Under the pieces are notes generated by a model. It saw only the letters and a program-made list of their open reading frames with translations. It had not been told where the DNA came from and did not search any database. Shown one piece after another: positions 1 through 8,596 of a stretch of DNA of 64,000 bases. The number at the start of each line of letters is the position of its first letter. Positions within the stretch are counted from its first letter, which is position 1. The stretch is from NCBI GenBank assembly GCA_017447865.1, contig JAFSMO010000016.1, forward strand, positions 124,001 to 188,000, read 5' to 3'. This DNA is from Thermoguttaceae bacterium (lineage in GTDB: Bacteria > Planctomycetota > Planctomycetia > Pirellulales > Thermoguttaceae). Both the position numbers and the translations under genes were made by a program.

Positions 1-76
1 TTTTGGCAGTCATTTTCGTATCGATCCTAAAAAAATGATTTATTGCTCGTTCAACGAACGGTCAGAACGACCAGGC

Positions 77-1120
77 TCAACGAACGACCGGAACCTCCGA
101 GATGGCCATGTCCTGCGTCTGCCACTTCCAGAAACGGACGGTGGAGTCAAAACCACAGGAGATCAGCGTCTGATTCACTTCATCCCACAAAAGATCGGCG
201 ACCGTTCCTTTGTGTTCGCTCAAAATGTACGTCGGCTGACTGTCCGCTGAACGCAGATTCCAGACACAAATCAGATTGCTTGCCGCACCTGCCGCGACCG
301 TATCCGAACCGCAGAAGGTCAGCGAGGTGACTTTTCCGGAGGGGAAATCCAGCTCACGAACGAACGAGAAGTCCTTCATGGACCAGATATAGATTTTCTT
401 GTCTTCGCCGCCCGTGGCGAGGTATTTGCCGTCTTCGCTGAATGCGATGGCCCAAACCCGGCGGGTGTGACGGCTCAGGTCAGTCCGAATACGACCCGTT
501 CCCATGTCGAACAGACGAACGTTTCCGTCACGGCCAGCGGCGGCGACGTAACGCGAATCGGAGCTGAACTGAACGCTGCGCTGGTCGGTGCAGGTCGTCG
601 GGAAGGGACGCGGCTGGCTCATAACACGACCCGTTGCGGTTTCGTAAATGAAGACCAACGCATCGTAACCAACGACCGCCATACGTGCGCTGCTCTTTGG
701 CTCAAACGCGATGGCACGGACCGCTGTACGGGCGCTTTCGAACTGCATGAGGCGCTCGTAAGTCTTCGCGTCGTAGCAGTAGAGCTGATTATCCATTCCG
801 CCCGTGACGAACGTCTCGCCGTCCGGGCTGAACTTCACCGCACGAACCCAGTCCCGCTGGTCGTTCAGTGTATGCTTGAGGTGACCATCAGCGACGTTCC
901 AAATCCGGGCCTTGTGGTCATCACCCACCGTCACGAGAGTCTGACCGTCTTTGCTGATTGAGAGGCCCGTCACGACCGGCGCGCGGCCCTCCGAAGTAAT
1001 GGGTTCCATCTGAATGGTTTTGTAAGATGAAACCAGCATCGGCTCCGCCGAAACAAAAGATGCAAACCCTAAAATCAATAGGGTCAAGAAGCAAACTCCA
1101 AAGGAACTGAATTTTCTCAT
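77..1120 (-). CDS. Secreted WD40-repeat beta-propeller protein
   Basis: The protein has about 347 residues. A Sec signal peptide begins MRKFSSFGV and ends near VSA-EP. The rest is a chain of roughly seven WD40 repeats with blades such as DGQTLVTVGDDHKARIWN and DGKYLATGGEDKKIYIWS, each closing on an [IVC]W/F dipeptide. An in-frame start 57 bases upstream exists, but the ATG at 1120 has AAGGAT just before it and places the signal peptide at the N-terminus, so it is preferred. WD40 proteins are scaffolds. An exported one is typical of planctomycetes and probably binds proteins at or beyond the cytoplasmic membrane; its partner is unknown. The gene is divergent from the metallopeptidase gene at 1483. 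Confidence 0.85.
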   Translation of the reverse strand: MRKFSSFGVCFLTLLILGFASFVSAEPMLVSSYKTIQMEPITSEGRAPVVTGLSISKDGQTLVTVGDDHKARIWNVADGHLKHTLNDQRDWVRAVKFSPDGETFVTGGMDNQLYCYDAKTYERLMQFESARTAVRAIAFEPKSSARMAVVGYDALVFIYETATGRVMSQPRPFPTTCTDQRSVQFSSDSRYVAAAGRDGNVRLFDMGTGRIRTDLSRHTRRVWAIAFSEDGKYLATGGEDKKIYIWSMKDFSFVRELDFPSGKVTSLTFCGSDTVAAGAASNLICVWNLRSADSQPTYILSEHKGTVADLLWDEVNQTLISCGFDSTVRFWKWQTQDMAISEVPVVR

Positions 1121-1482
1121 AATCGGAATCCTTGATTTCCACAAAATTATAAAGTCTCGCCTCTTTATCATCGTCAATTAACAGTTCCGGTCTTGAGCAA
1201 AAGTGGGATTTTTTACAATTTGCCGATTATGTGAACGTTGCACAGAGAAACTGGGGAAACTTTTTAAAAATATAGGAAATTTGAACAGAATGAATAAAGT
1301 TTAATAATTAATAAAAATTTGCGGGAAAGACTAAAGTCAAATTTTGTTTCAGCCCCTCCCGCTTGTTTTTTTTCTGCCATCGATTATAATTAAGGAATAT
1401 AGTGAATATTGAAAAGGTTTGACGATCGAATTAGTCCGGTGGTTTCTTTCAAAAATCCACTCCTTTCCTCAGAGGTGAAAAA
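1121..1482. promoter_or_regulatory. Divergent AT-rich intergenic region with promoter for the 1483 gene
   Basis: This spacer separates two divergent genes. On the plus strand TTGTTT at 1363-1368 and TATAAT at 1385-1390 are 16 bases apart and form a plausible sigma70-type promoter. The metallopeptidase start at 1483 follows an AGAGGTG ribosome-binding site. I see no further gene in this stretch. Confidence 0.5.
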
Positions 1483-2811
1483 ATGCGAACTCGCCCCGTT
1501 TTGAAAATCCTGGTTTTGCTGGCTTTTGGTTTTGGTTTTTTATGTTTGACCTCCTCCGTGACTTCCGTTCAGGCACAGTCCCGCTCGGGAAAGAATTCCG
1601 CGCGAAAACTGATGAACGAAATGTCCGAATCCGAAGACGATGGTTTTGAGTTTAATTTTGACTCGGATGACTCGGACGACTCGGACGACTCAAGCGACTC
1701 GATCGACTCGAGCGACTCGAAATCGAAAAAGAGCACAAAAAACAAAGAAGGGGCCAAATCGTCCAAGTCGTCAAAAAACTCCAAATCGTCAAAAAAATCC
1801 AAAACTTCCGAGAAGGCAGAGAAAGCCGAAAAGTCGAAAAAGTCGGCTCCCGTGAAGGAAAAGAACACGGCGGAGAAGAAGAACAGAGGAAAGAAAGTGG
1901 AACCGGTCGAGGAAGATACGCGAACGCCCGAGGAAAAAGAGCAGGAGCGGATGGCGTACTACAAAGAAACCGGCATTTGGCGCTGGCCCGAGTTGACCGA
2001 CGAGCAGTTCGAGGCTGAAATTCAACGTCAAAAAAACTACCTGGAGGAAATCAAAACAAAATTTCCCGGGACGGTTTATTACGAATCGGAACATTTCTTC
2101 TATCTGACGAACGCGCCCAAGCAGATCGCGGAGGAATGCCTGAAGTACCTTGAGGCGATGTTCGCCCGGCTCTGCCAAATGTTCGATTTTCCCAAAGACG
2201 CCAAGGTCTGGAAAGGGAAGTGCATCGTCTGCGCCTTCGCGACGCAGCAGCAGTTCCTCATGTTTGAGCAGGAATTCTTCCACTCCAATCAGTTCACCGG
2301 AGCGTGCGGACTGGCGCACACTTCGAGCGACGGCAGTGTCCTGATTTCCCTCTTTTACGGAGACATTTCCAAGATGGAAAAGCGCTGGCAGTTCATCGGC
2401 GTGCTGGTCCATGAAACGACGCACGGATTCGTTCATCGTTACCGTGCGCGGCAGGGCATTCCACTCTGGCTCAATGAAGGAATGGCCGACTTCATGGCCG
2501 GAGTCATCGTTCCGGCGGACAGTCAGTGCCGGCTGAAACAGCAAAGCGGCCTGAATAGGATGCGGCAAACCGGCTCCGTCGGCGGGCTGCTTCAGGCGGA
2601 TTCCCAGCTCGATGTGTGGCAGTACGGCGTCGCCAGCGGTCTGGTCGGGTTCATTTTCAAGAGCAAACCGCAAGGGTTCAAGAAATTTTTGGACGAGATC
2701 AAGGACGGCAAAGACTGGATCGACGCGCTGAAGGACAATTACAACTGCACGCCCGAGGAATTGCTCATCCAGTTCGGCCGGGCGAACCGCATCCCGATGC
2801 TGAGATTTTGA
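1483..2811 (+). CDS. Secreted gluzincin-type metallopeptidase with Asp/Ser and Lys/Ser tracts
   Basis: The protein has 442 residues. A signal peptide (about 1-32, ending VQAQS) is followed by a low-complexity stretch (about 45-150): first repeated acidic DDSDDS units, then Lys/Ser-rich KSSK units. The C-terminal half carries HETTH at 310-314, where both His and the Glu match the zinc-binding HExxH motif, and LNEG with Glu332 as the likely third ligand. This spacing fits the peptidase MA-like/DUF1570-like gluzincins common in planctomycetes. It is probably an exported protease tethered or spaced by its charged tail; the substrate is unknown. Start supported by AGAGGTG. Confidence 0.8.
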   Translation: MRTRPVLKILVLLAFGFGFLCLTSSVTSVQAQSRSGKNSARKLMNEMSESEDDGFEFNFDSDDSDDSDDSSDSIDSSDSKSKKSTKNKEGAKSSKSSKNSKSSKKSKTSEKAEKAEKSKKSAPVKEKNTAEKKNRGKKVEPVEEDTRTPEEKEQERMAYYKETGIWRWPELTDEQFEAEIQRQKNYLEEIKTKFPGTVYYESEHFFYLTNAPKQIAEECLKYLEAMFARLCQMFDFPKDAKVWKGKCIVCAFATQQQFLMFEQEFFHSNQFTGACGLAHTSSDGSVLISLFYGDISKMEKRWQFIGVLVHETTHGFVHRYRARQGIPLWLNEGMADFMAGVIVPADSQCRLKQQSGLNRMRQTGSVGGLLQADSQLDVWQYGVASGLVGFIFKSKPQGFKKFLDEIKDGKDWIDALKDNYNCTPEELLIQFGRANRIPMLRF

Positions 2812-2885
2812 AAAGCACCCAGTTCCTGCGTTTTTCCTTTTATTTACCCGACCGGCCGGATGCCGGACCTGCACATTAATATATT

Positions 2886-4019
2886 ATGGCCAAAAAATCA
2901 AGCACACGTTCGTTTTCATCCGTTCAGAAAATCGGGATCATCGGCGCGGGCCTCATGGGGCTGGAAATCACCGCTCTGAACGTCCGGAATGGTTTCCCCG
3001 TGACGATTTACGACTCGAACCCTTCGATGCTCCAGTCCGTTCAATCCCGGCTGAACGCGGAACTGGCGGACGTGCCCGAAACGCTGCGGCAGGAGATGCT
3101 CGATCTGGCCGAAGCGGGAACGCTTGAGAACTTGGGCGACTGCGACCTGATCATCGAAGCGATCGTCGAGAAAATCGAAGCCAAGTCGGCGCTGTACGAG
3201 GATTTCCGGCCCTACATGCGCCCGTCGATGATTTTCGTCACGAACACGTCCACGATCCCGATCGAGAAGCTGGCGGCGGTCTTTCCGCTTCCGAAAAACT
3301 TCGCGGGTTTCCACTTCCTGCACCCGGTCTGGAATCGCGAACTGGTCGAGATGATCCCCTCGTCGCAGACGTCGGAAGGGGTCCTTCAGCGTCTGAGCGA
3401 TTATGCGATCTCGCTCGAAAAAACGGCGCTTTGTGTCTGTGACTGCCCCGGTTTTGTCGTGAATCGTCTTCTGAATCCGTACCTGAACGAGGGGCTGAAA
3501 CTTCTGCTGGAAGGGGTCCCGATGGAGACGATCGAGAAAGCGGCCGTGAATTTCGGCATGACGTGGGGCCCCCTGCGCATCATGGACGAAATCGGGCTGG
3601 ACACGGTGATGAACGCCGGGAAGGTCCTGTACAATGCGTACCCGGACCGGACGGAGCTCTCGCCGGTGCTGGTCTATATGATGAAGCGGAAGCTGCTCGG
3701 CCGCAAGACCGGGATGGGGTTTTACCTCTGGGGCGACGACTGGCGCAAAAACGTCCATAATCACCGTTTCGAGCCGACCGGGTTCAACCCCGCGATCCGG
3801 GAAATCGTTTTCACCTGGCAGAAAGAGGAGCCGAAAAAACTCTCGCTTCAGGAAATCGGAAACCGGCTTGCGATGGCGATGGCGGACGAGGCCGAGCGCA
3901 TCCTGGAGGACGACGTGGTGAGCGAACAGGGCCAGGTCGATATGGCGGCGGTCATTGGCCTCGCGTTCCCGGAATCGAAGCACGGACCGCTGGCGTGGAA
4001 AGCGGAGATAGGGAAATAG
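2886..4019 (+). CDS. 3-hydroxyacyl-CoA dehydrogenase (3-hydroxybutyryl-CoA type)
   Basis: The protein has 377 residues. The N-terminus has a Rossmann NAD-binding motif (IGIIGAGLMG), followed by FAGFHFLHPVW, which matches the conserved GxHFFNP catalytic segment including the His. The segment CPGFVVNRLLNPYLNEG is the usual junction to the C-terminal dimerisation domain. The family oxidises 3-hydroxyacyl-CoA to 3-ketoacyl-CoA with NAD, in fatty-acid oxidation or butyrate-type metabolism. No thiolase or enoyl-CoA hydratase lies beside it, so the pathway cannot be fixed. The tail is somewhat longer than in typical 280-residue Hbd proteins. ispH follows 33 bases later, suggesting co-transcription. 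Confidence 0.85.
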   Translation: MAKKSSTRSFSSVQKIGIIGAGLMGLEITALNVRNGFPVTIYDSNPSMLQSVQSRLNAELADVPETLRQEMLDLAEAGTLENLGDCDLIIEAIVEKIEAKSALYEDFRPYMRPSMIFVTNTSTIPIEKLAAVFPLPKNFAGFHFLHPVWNRELVEMIPSSQTSEGVLQRLSDYAISLEKTALCVCDCPGFVVNRLLNPYLNEGLKLLLEGVPMETIEKAAVNFGMTWGPLRIMDEIGLDTVMNAGKVLYNAYPDRTELSPVLVYMMKRKLLGRKTGMGFYLWGDDWRKNVHNHRFEPTGFNPAIREIVFTWQKEEPKKLSLQEIGNRLAMAMADEAERILEDDVVSEQGQVDMAAVIGLAFPESKHGPLAWKAEIGK

Positions 4020-4052
4020 AAAAACGCTGAAAGTTTTAAGGAGCTCACGCCC

Positions 4053-4967
4053 ATGAAAATCCTTCTGGCTTCTCCGCGAGGCTTTTGCGCGGGGGTGAAT
4101 CGGGCGATCACGGCGCTGCACCGGGCCGTCGAGCGGTACGGCGCGCCGTTTTACGTCTTTCACGAGATCGTGCATAATACCTGGGTCGTGAAGGAATTTC
4201 AGGATCGGGGCGTTCATTTCGTCAATTCCGTAGAGGACGTGCCGGACGGCGCGCACCTGATGTTTTCGGCCCACGGAGTCTCCCCCCACGTACGGGAATG
4301 CTGCGCCCGGAAGCGGCTCCAGGTCATTGACGCCACGTGCCCGCTCGTCACGCGGATCCACACGCAGGCCGCGCGTCTGGCCGAGGCCGGGTTCCAGATC
4401 ATTCTGATCGGCCACGCCGGGCACGATGAGATCGTCGGGATCGTCGAGGAAGCGCCCGAAGCGACGCACGTCCTTTGCTCGGTCGAGGAGGCCGAGTCGG
4501 TCCAGCTGCTTCCGGACAAACCGGTGGCGTACCTGACGCAGACGACGCTTTCCATCACGGAGGCGGAGCGGATCGTAAGCGTTCTGACGCGGCGTTTCCC
4601 GGAGATCGTGAAGCCGCAGGTGAGTTGCATCTGCTTCGCGACGCAGAACCGCCAGCAGGCGATCCTTGAGCTGGCCCACGAGACCGACGCGGTGCTGATC
4701 GTGGGAAGCCCGACCAGCTCGAACAGTCAGCGCCTGCGTGAACTGGCGACGCGGCAAAACGTGCCGGCCTTTCTGGTGGACGGGCCGGAAGATGTGGATC
4801 TGACGTGGTTCACCCCGGACCAGACCATCCTGATCTCGGCAGGCGCGAGCGCCCCAGAAACGGTGGTTCAGAAGGTTCTAACCAAACTCCAGAGCGCGTT
4901 CCAGGCGGAAATCGAGCACCGGGAAGTGTGCCGCGAGACGCTTCAGTTTCGATTGCCGGAAATTTGA
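4053..4967 (+). CDS. ispH: 4-hydroxy-3-methylbut-2-enyl diphosphate reductase
   Basis: The protein has 304 residues, normal for IspH/LytB. This [4Fe-4S] enzyme makes IPP and DMAPP in the last step of the MEP isoprenoid pathway in the cytosol. Cluster cysteines are visible: Cys12 in SPRGFCAGVNRA, Cys96 in DATCPLV, and Cys194 in CICFATQNRQ. The substrate-binding SNSQRL motif is also present. The start follows AAGGAGCT. The gene lies 33 bases behind the dehydrogenase gene, and the promoter of the tRNA-Val gene begins only about 30 bases past its stop. Confidence 0.95.
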   Translation: MKILLASPRGFCAGVNRAITALHRAVERYGAPFYVFHEIVHNTWVVKEFQDRGVHFVNSVEDVPDGAHLMFSAHGVSPHVRECCARKRLQVIDATCPLVTRIHTQAARLAEAGFQIILIGHAGHDEIVGIVEEAPEATHVLCSVEEAESVQLLPDKPVAYLTQTTLSITEAERIVSVLTRRFPEIVKPQVSCICFATQNRQQAILELAHETDAVLIVGSPTSSNSQRLRELATRQNVPAFLVDGPEDVDLTWFTPDQTILISAGASAPETVVQKVLTKLQSAFQAEIEHREVCRETLQFRLPEI

Positions 4968-4997
4968 GATTCGACCCGAAAAAATTTCCACTGGTCC

Positions 4998-5025
4998 TTG
5001 ACAAACCGAAAATTTATGGCATAAT
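4998..5025 (+). promoter_or_regulatory. Sigma70-type promoter of tRNA-Val
   Basis: TTGACA at 4998-5003 and CATAAT at 5020-5025 are separated by 16 bases. The predicted start of transcription lies about 25 bases before the tRNA. Confidence 0.7.
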
Positions 5026-5055
5026 AACACTTACGATTTAACCATCACTCCGATC

Positions 5056-5129
5056 GGGCGATTGGCTCAGTTGGTTAGAGCGCCGCCCTTACAAGGCGGA
5101 TGTCACAGGTTCGAGTCCTGTATCGCCCA
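5056..5129 (+). tRNA. tRNA-Val (anticodon TAC)
   Basis: A full cloverleaf can be folded. The acceptor stem GGGCGAT pairs with ATCGCCC; the D-arm is GCTC/GAGC. The anticodon stem CCGCC/GGCGG encloses loop CTTACAA, with anticodon TAC reading GUA/GUG Val codons. The T-arm is ACAGG/CCTGT around TTCGAGT, and the discriminator is A. The CCA end is not encoded. Confidence 0.97.
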
Positions 5130-5131
5130 TA

Positions 5132-5172
5132 CGCGCTTCGCGTCGCAATTTGCGGCATGAGGCGCTTTTTTT
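5132..5172 (+). terminator. Probable terminator after tRNA-Val
   Basis: Nested inverted repeats (outer GCGCTT/AGGCGC, inner CGCAA/TTGCG) are followed by seven T residues. Confidence 0.55.
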
Positions 5173-5534
5173 ATGCTTGCCATTGGGTGAGGTCTTCTCT
5201 TGTCAAAGACCAACGTGCACCCGGAGCCGACCCGATTGGGAAACATTGGGCGCACTACAGGCACATCCGGAAAATGGCCTCGACATCAGTCAGGGCCTGG
5301 TCGTGAAGGATTTGTAAGTCCCTTTCTCACCGCAGACTTTCCTGCTCATGACCACGAAGTTTCTGCCTTCGATGCCGAGATCAGAAAGGCGGTGAAGCAC
5401 ATCTATCTCGTTCTTGCGGCTGAAATTTCAATCACCCCTGAAAAATTAAAATTTCCGTCATTTTTTTACTGCCCCCTGTTGTTTTTTTTTAAATTATCGT
5501 AAAATAGAAATAAAAAAATATAAGAGGACTGATC
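5173..5534. other. Intergenic region without a convincing gene, with promoter for the pseudopilin
   Basis: Short open frames occur here but none has a ribosome-binding site or recognisable family. The stretch at about 5200-5310 looks coding-like in composition and could be gene debris. TTGTTT at 5479-5484 and TAAAAT at 5500-5505 (15 bases apart) may be the promoter of the 5535 gene. Confidence 0.4.
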
Positions 5535-6548
5535 ATGAATAAAAGAGCCTTTACTCTCGTAGAGCTTTTGGTCGTCATCGCGATTATAGGGATGCTGATG
5601 GGGCTTTTGCTCCCGGCGGTACAGCAGGCACGTGAAGCTGCGCGTCAAATGCAGTGCAGTAACAACCTGAAACAGTTCGGCTCGGCGTCTCAAAACCACG
5701 TCGCGGTACATCTGTTTTATCCCGGAGGCGGGTGGTATTATTCTTTCGTGGTGGATCCGGACCGCGGCATGGGAGCGGACCAGCCGGGAGGGTGGATATG
5801 CTCGCTGATGCCGTATATGGACTTGAATAATTTGTTCATGCTTCCGAAGGACAACAACCCCGGTACGGTCACTGCGGATCAGAAAACCAAAGCCACTCAG
5901 GTCTGCCAGACCCCCGTTTCTTTTTTTCATTGCCCGTCCCGACGTACAACTAAGTTGTACCCCGTAACATCATCGCCTACTGCAAACTGCAATAAAATGA
6001 CTACCGGTACGAAAATCGACTACGCCGGAAACCATGGCGCTGTAACGGTAAAAAGCCGTGACTCGTGGAGCGGCAATTCCAATGTTTCGTCTCTTGGTTA
6101 TGGCGCCTCTGGTCAATATATCAAGGACGTCAAGAAAACGACGGATTCCGGCGGAATGTTCTTCATCACCAGCTGGGTGACCCCCGCGGAAATTTATGAT
6201 GGAGCCACCAATACCTACCTCGTGGGAGAGAAGTATCTTCAGACGGATTTCTATGAAACGGGAGGAGGCAGCGCTTTTGTTGATGATGATAACGTGTCCC
6301 TTGGCGGCTGTGACTGGGACTCTTTGCGCAATACCTGGTGCAGCGAAGACAATACACCCAGACTTCCGTATCAAGACCGTAAAGGGTGGAATGGTCAAAA
6401 ATATCTTTTCGGCAGCGCTCACGCAGGCGCACTGGGGATGACAATGGCCGACGGGTCCGTCCATCGAATCTCGTATTCGATCAATGCCGAAACGCACCGT
6501 TACCTTGGAGACCGGCGCGACGAAAAGGTCGTCAAACTTCCGTATTGA
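5535..6548 (+). CDS. DUF1559-family pseudopilin-like protein
   Basis: The protein has 337 residues. It starts with a type IV prepilin signature: a short charged leader, [20 protein letters not shown] (cleavage expected before FTLVE) and a hydrophobic helix. [18 protein letters not shown] follows, the hallmark of the very abundant planctomycete DUF1559 family. The C-terminus contains the family's [22 protein letters not shown] segment, here split by position rather than by sequence change. Such proteins are presumed surface or pseudopilus components matured by a prepilin peptidase; individual roles are unknown. The start follows AAGAGGACTG. It converges with the minus-strand gene at 6575. Confidence 0.9.
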   Translation: MNKRAFTLVELLVVIAIIGMLMGLLLPAVQQAREAARQMQCSNNLKQFGSASQNHVAVHLFYPGGGWYYSFVVDPDRGMGADQPGGWICSLMPYMDLNNLFMLPKDNNPGTVTADQKTKATQVCQTPVSFFHCPSRRTTKLYPVTSSPTANCNKMTTGTKIDYAGNHGAVTVKSRDSWSGNSNVSSLGYGASGQYIKDVKKTTDSGGMFFITSWVTPAEIYDGATNTYLVGEKYLQTDFYETGGGSAFVDDDNVSLGGCDWDSLRNTWCSEDNTPRLPYQDRKGWNGQKYLFGSAHAGALGMTMADGSVHRISYSINAETHRYLGDRRDEKVVKLPY

Positions 6549-6574
6549 TCGTTACGGGACGGCGTTGATCCGAT

Positions 6575-7042
6575 CTATTTTTCTTTCCGTTGGAACGTGA
6601 CCTCGCGGCCGTTTTCCAACGTGGTCTTTTCAACTCCGACGAGCAAGTGCGGGGAGAAAAACGCGGACTCAGATGGCTCGCCCTCGCGGGTGTACTGGAC
6701 GACCAGCCCGTTTTGGCCCGGCTTGACCGACTCGACCGTATAGTCCCACGGCGTATTTCCCCATTCGATCCAGTAAAGGATCACGTGGTCATTGAAGTAT
6801 TCCGGTTGGACGAATTTCTGTTTGGAAAACATGACGGCGGCGGGATGAAAGAGCGCTCCAAACTGCTCGTTGGTCGTACAAATGCCGAACTTGCAGTTTT
6901 GGCCCTTCTCTGGTTTGATCGTGTTCAAGACGAAATACGAGTCAAACGTTTCAAACGGAATGGCCGCGGAGGGTGCGTCCGCCAAAACGGAGGCCGTCAT
7001 TCCCAAAGCGATGGCCGAGGCGAGAAATTCTCTTCGATTCAT
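6575..7042 (-). CDS. Exported protein of unknown function, possibly PrcB-like fold
   Basis: The protein has 155 residues. The N-terminus NRREFLASAIALGMTAS is a signal peptide with a twin arginine, so export may use Tat. I recognise no family with confidence. The middle (YFNDHVILYWIEWG, then a short strand-rich region and a closing SPHLLVGVEK) vaguely resembles the small beta domain of PrcB-like proteins; this is a weak suggestion. A good promoter lies at 7097-7124. It is downstream of the NapH-like operon but has its own promoter. Confidence 0.6.
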   Translation of the reverse strand: MNRREFLASAIALGMTASVLADAPSAAIPFETFDSYFVLNTIKPEKGQNCKFGICTTNEQFGALFHPAAVMFSKQKFVQPEYFNDHVILYWIEWGNTPWDYTVESVKPGQNGLVVQYTREGEPSESAFFSPHLLVGVEKTTLENGREVTFQRKEK

Positions 7043-7096
7043 GGTTCAGTCTCCTGGAGGGTAAACTTTGACACTGAAAACAGGGTTTTACCCATA

Positions 7097-7124
7097 ATTA
7101 TAATCACGTTCAACACGGCGTCAA
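7097..7124 (-). promoter_or_regulatory. Promoter of the exported-protein gene at 7042
   Basis: On the minus strand TTGACG, 16 bases, then TATAAT. The -35 box is directly preceded by CCCC, as at several other promoters here. Confidence 0.7.
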
Positions 7125-7185
7125 GGGGTTTTCATGGGAACAAGATGAAAAAGACCGCTGACATTTTCAAGATGCGATTGTCTTC

Positions 7186-7785
7186 TCAGTCCCGCCGCCC
7201 CCGCGATTTCAACTGGCAGATCCCCTGTGTCATCGTTCCCATCGGGCAAAAGGCGCACCAGCTTCGCGGCTTCCAGAGAAGCATCACGACCAGGCCGATG
7301 ATCGTCGAGGTCAGCATCAGACTGTAAAACCCATACGCAAACTGCGCGACCCAGACGTATGATTCCGGCAGCAGGTCCGGCCTGTACGCCCATTTCCACG
7401 GGACCTGGAACGTCCAGAGGAGCGTGACCGCCTGATTCAGCGAATGGACGCCCGAGGCCACGAACCAGGTTTGGACCAGGATGCTCGAGAACATCGCCAG
7501 GAAGAACACGAGGAAACCGTACCGGAACCACCGCGACGAAAGAAACCTTGGGGTTGGTTGGTTGCGGCTCAGATGAAAGGTCGAGCCGATCAGGGTGAAG
7601 AGCTGCCCGCGGCCGCACATGTTGTTGCAGAACCACTTGTTTCCGAAGAAAATGGCAAAAACCAGCGGCAGGAGAAAATCGATCATGCCGAGCCAGGCGA
7701 ACAGGATGTTGAAAAACCCGAGCGTGAAGTAGAGGATCGCCCAGATCCAGAGGTAATGGTACCAGTGGCGTCGTTTTGCGTTCAT
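7186..7785 (-). CDS. NapH-like 4Fe-4S membrane protein
   Basis: The protein has 199 residues and about four hydrophobic segments. Two cysteine pairs, CNNMCGRGQLF and CAFCPMGTM, match the Fer4_5/NapH-type membrane redox proteins that hand electrons from quinol to periplasmic or cytoplasmic Fe-S partners. It is shorter than NapH (about 280 residues) and lacks the C-terminal ferredoxin domain, which is instead supplied by the separate ferredoxin encoded just upstream. Its ATG overlaps the ferredoxin stop by four bases (ATGA), indicating translational coupling. Confidence 0.8.
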   Translation of the reverse strand: MNAKRRHWYHYLWIWAILYFTLGFFNILFAWLGMIDFLLPLVFAIFFGNKWFCNNMCGRGQLFTLIGSTFHLSRNQPTPRFLSSRWFRYGFLVFFLAMFSSILVQTWFVASGVHSLNQAVTLLWTFQVPWKWAYRPDLLPESYVWVAQFAYGFYSLMLTSTIIGLVVMLLWKPRSWCAFCPMGTMTQGICQLKSRGRRD

Positions 7786-7994
7786 GGCTCACCCTCCAGC
7801 GTCTTGACCGTCACGGCCCCGGCAGGGCATACTTTCGTACAAAGCCCGCAGCCGACGCACTTCTCGGGATCGACCTGAGCATTGCAGCCGTGAACCACCC
7901 GGATCGCTTCTCTCGGGCAGACGTTCCCGCACGCGCCGCAGGCAACGCAGTGCGAAAGATCGACCCACGCCTGTTTTTTAGGTTTTTTCTGCAT
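7782..7994 (-). CDS. Two-cluster [4Fe-4S] ferredoxin
   Basis: The protein has 70 residues with two complete motifs, CVACGACGNVCP and CVGCGLCTKVCP, each binding a [4Fe-4S] cluster. It has no signal peptide and so is cytoplasmic. Its stop overlaps the start of the NapH-like gene, so the two are very likely one redox unit. It is 24 bases downstream of the C_GCAxxG_C_C protein gene. Confidence 0.92.
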   Translation of the reverse strand: MQKKPKKQAWVDLSHCVACGACGNVCPREAIRVVHGCNAQVDPEKCVGCGLCTKVCPAGAVTVKTLEGEP

Positions 7995-8018
7995 TCAGGA
8001 TTTCCTTTTCACTGTTGG

Positions 8019-8408
8019 TCACTCGTCTCCCAGCGCTTCTGAGGCCGCTTTGATGGCGTTCCTGACGCAGTTCTCGCACGAGCACAGGACCTTGCCCGTG
8101 CCGATCCCTTTGAGTTCGCGGCAGATGGTCGCTCCGCCGCAAAGTTCCTTGAATCGGGGCAGAACTTTGCGAGAAAGCGCCATTGCACCGCCAGCCGGAG
8201 CGCGCAGCGAGGTGACCATAACCGCGCCGACGAGTGCGCCGCAGGTTCCTTCGGTCGTGCCCATACCGGAGCCGAAGCCGCCGGCGATGCGGTGAAGCGT
8301 CGTGCCTTCCACGTCCACGGTATCAGCGAAGGCCGAAACGACCGCCTGACAGCAGTTCATCTCTCGTTTCAGTTTCGCACCAAGCTCCATTCTTTCGTCT
8401 GTATTCAT
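8019..8408 (-). CDS. C_GCAxxG_C_C family protein
   Basis: The protein has 129 residues. It carries the family signature: NCCQAVVSAF near the N-terminus, GGFGSGMGTTEGTCGALVGA in the middle, and C-terminal cysteines (ICRELKG, LCSCENCVRNA). The family is thought to bind a metal or cluster and is frequent in anaerobes; its reaction is unknown. An in-frame start 60 bases upstream is rejected because the ATG at 8408 has a perfect AAGGAGA site. It is first in an operon with ferredoxin and the NapH-like protein. Confidence 0.85.
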   Translation of the reverse strand: MNTDERMELGAKLKREMNCCQAVVSAFADTVDVEGTTLHRIAGGFGSGMGTTEGTCGALVGAVMVTSLRAPAGGAMALSRKVLPRFKELCGGATICRELKGIGTGKVLCSCENCVRNAIKAASEALGDE

Positions 8409-8439
8409 GTTTTTTCTCCTTATCAAAAAAGCAAAGCTT

Positions 8440-8468
8440 ATTATAATACAAGGGAAACACGCTGTCAA
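8440..8468 (-). promoter_or_regulatory. Consensus promoter of the C_GCAxxG-ferredoxin-NapH operon
   Basis: On the minus strand TTGACA, 17 bases, TATAAT: both boxes are perfect. CCCC precedes the -35 box. Confidence 0.8.
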
Positions 8469-8514
8469 GGGGTTTGGGGCAAGTCATTTGCTTGAACGGA
8501 TTTCAGGCCCTGTA

Positions 8515-8542
8515 TTGACAAATCATTTGCCCGGGTTATAAT
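8515..8542 (+). promoter_or_regulatory. Consensus promoter of the GH116 gene
   Basis: TTGACA at 8515-8520 and TATAAT at 8537-8542 are 16 bases apart. The gene starts at 8597 after AAAGGAGG. Confidence 0.8.
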
Positions 8543-8596
8543 TCATTAAAAAGAACCGTCCGTGAACACGCTCACCACCCCAAAGGAGGGCCCTCC

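Noticed and set aside
2916..4757. A 613-codon open frame opposite the dehydrogenase and ispH genes
   Set aside because: It spans two well-supported genes on the other strand and has no recognisable domain.
5200..5502. A possible 100-residue protein after tRNA-Val
   Set aside because: No ribosome-binding site, no family resemblance, and it begins within the terminator region of the tRNA.
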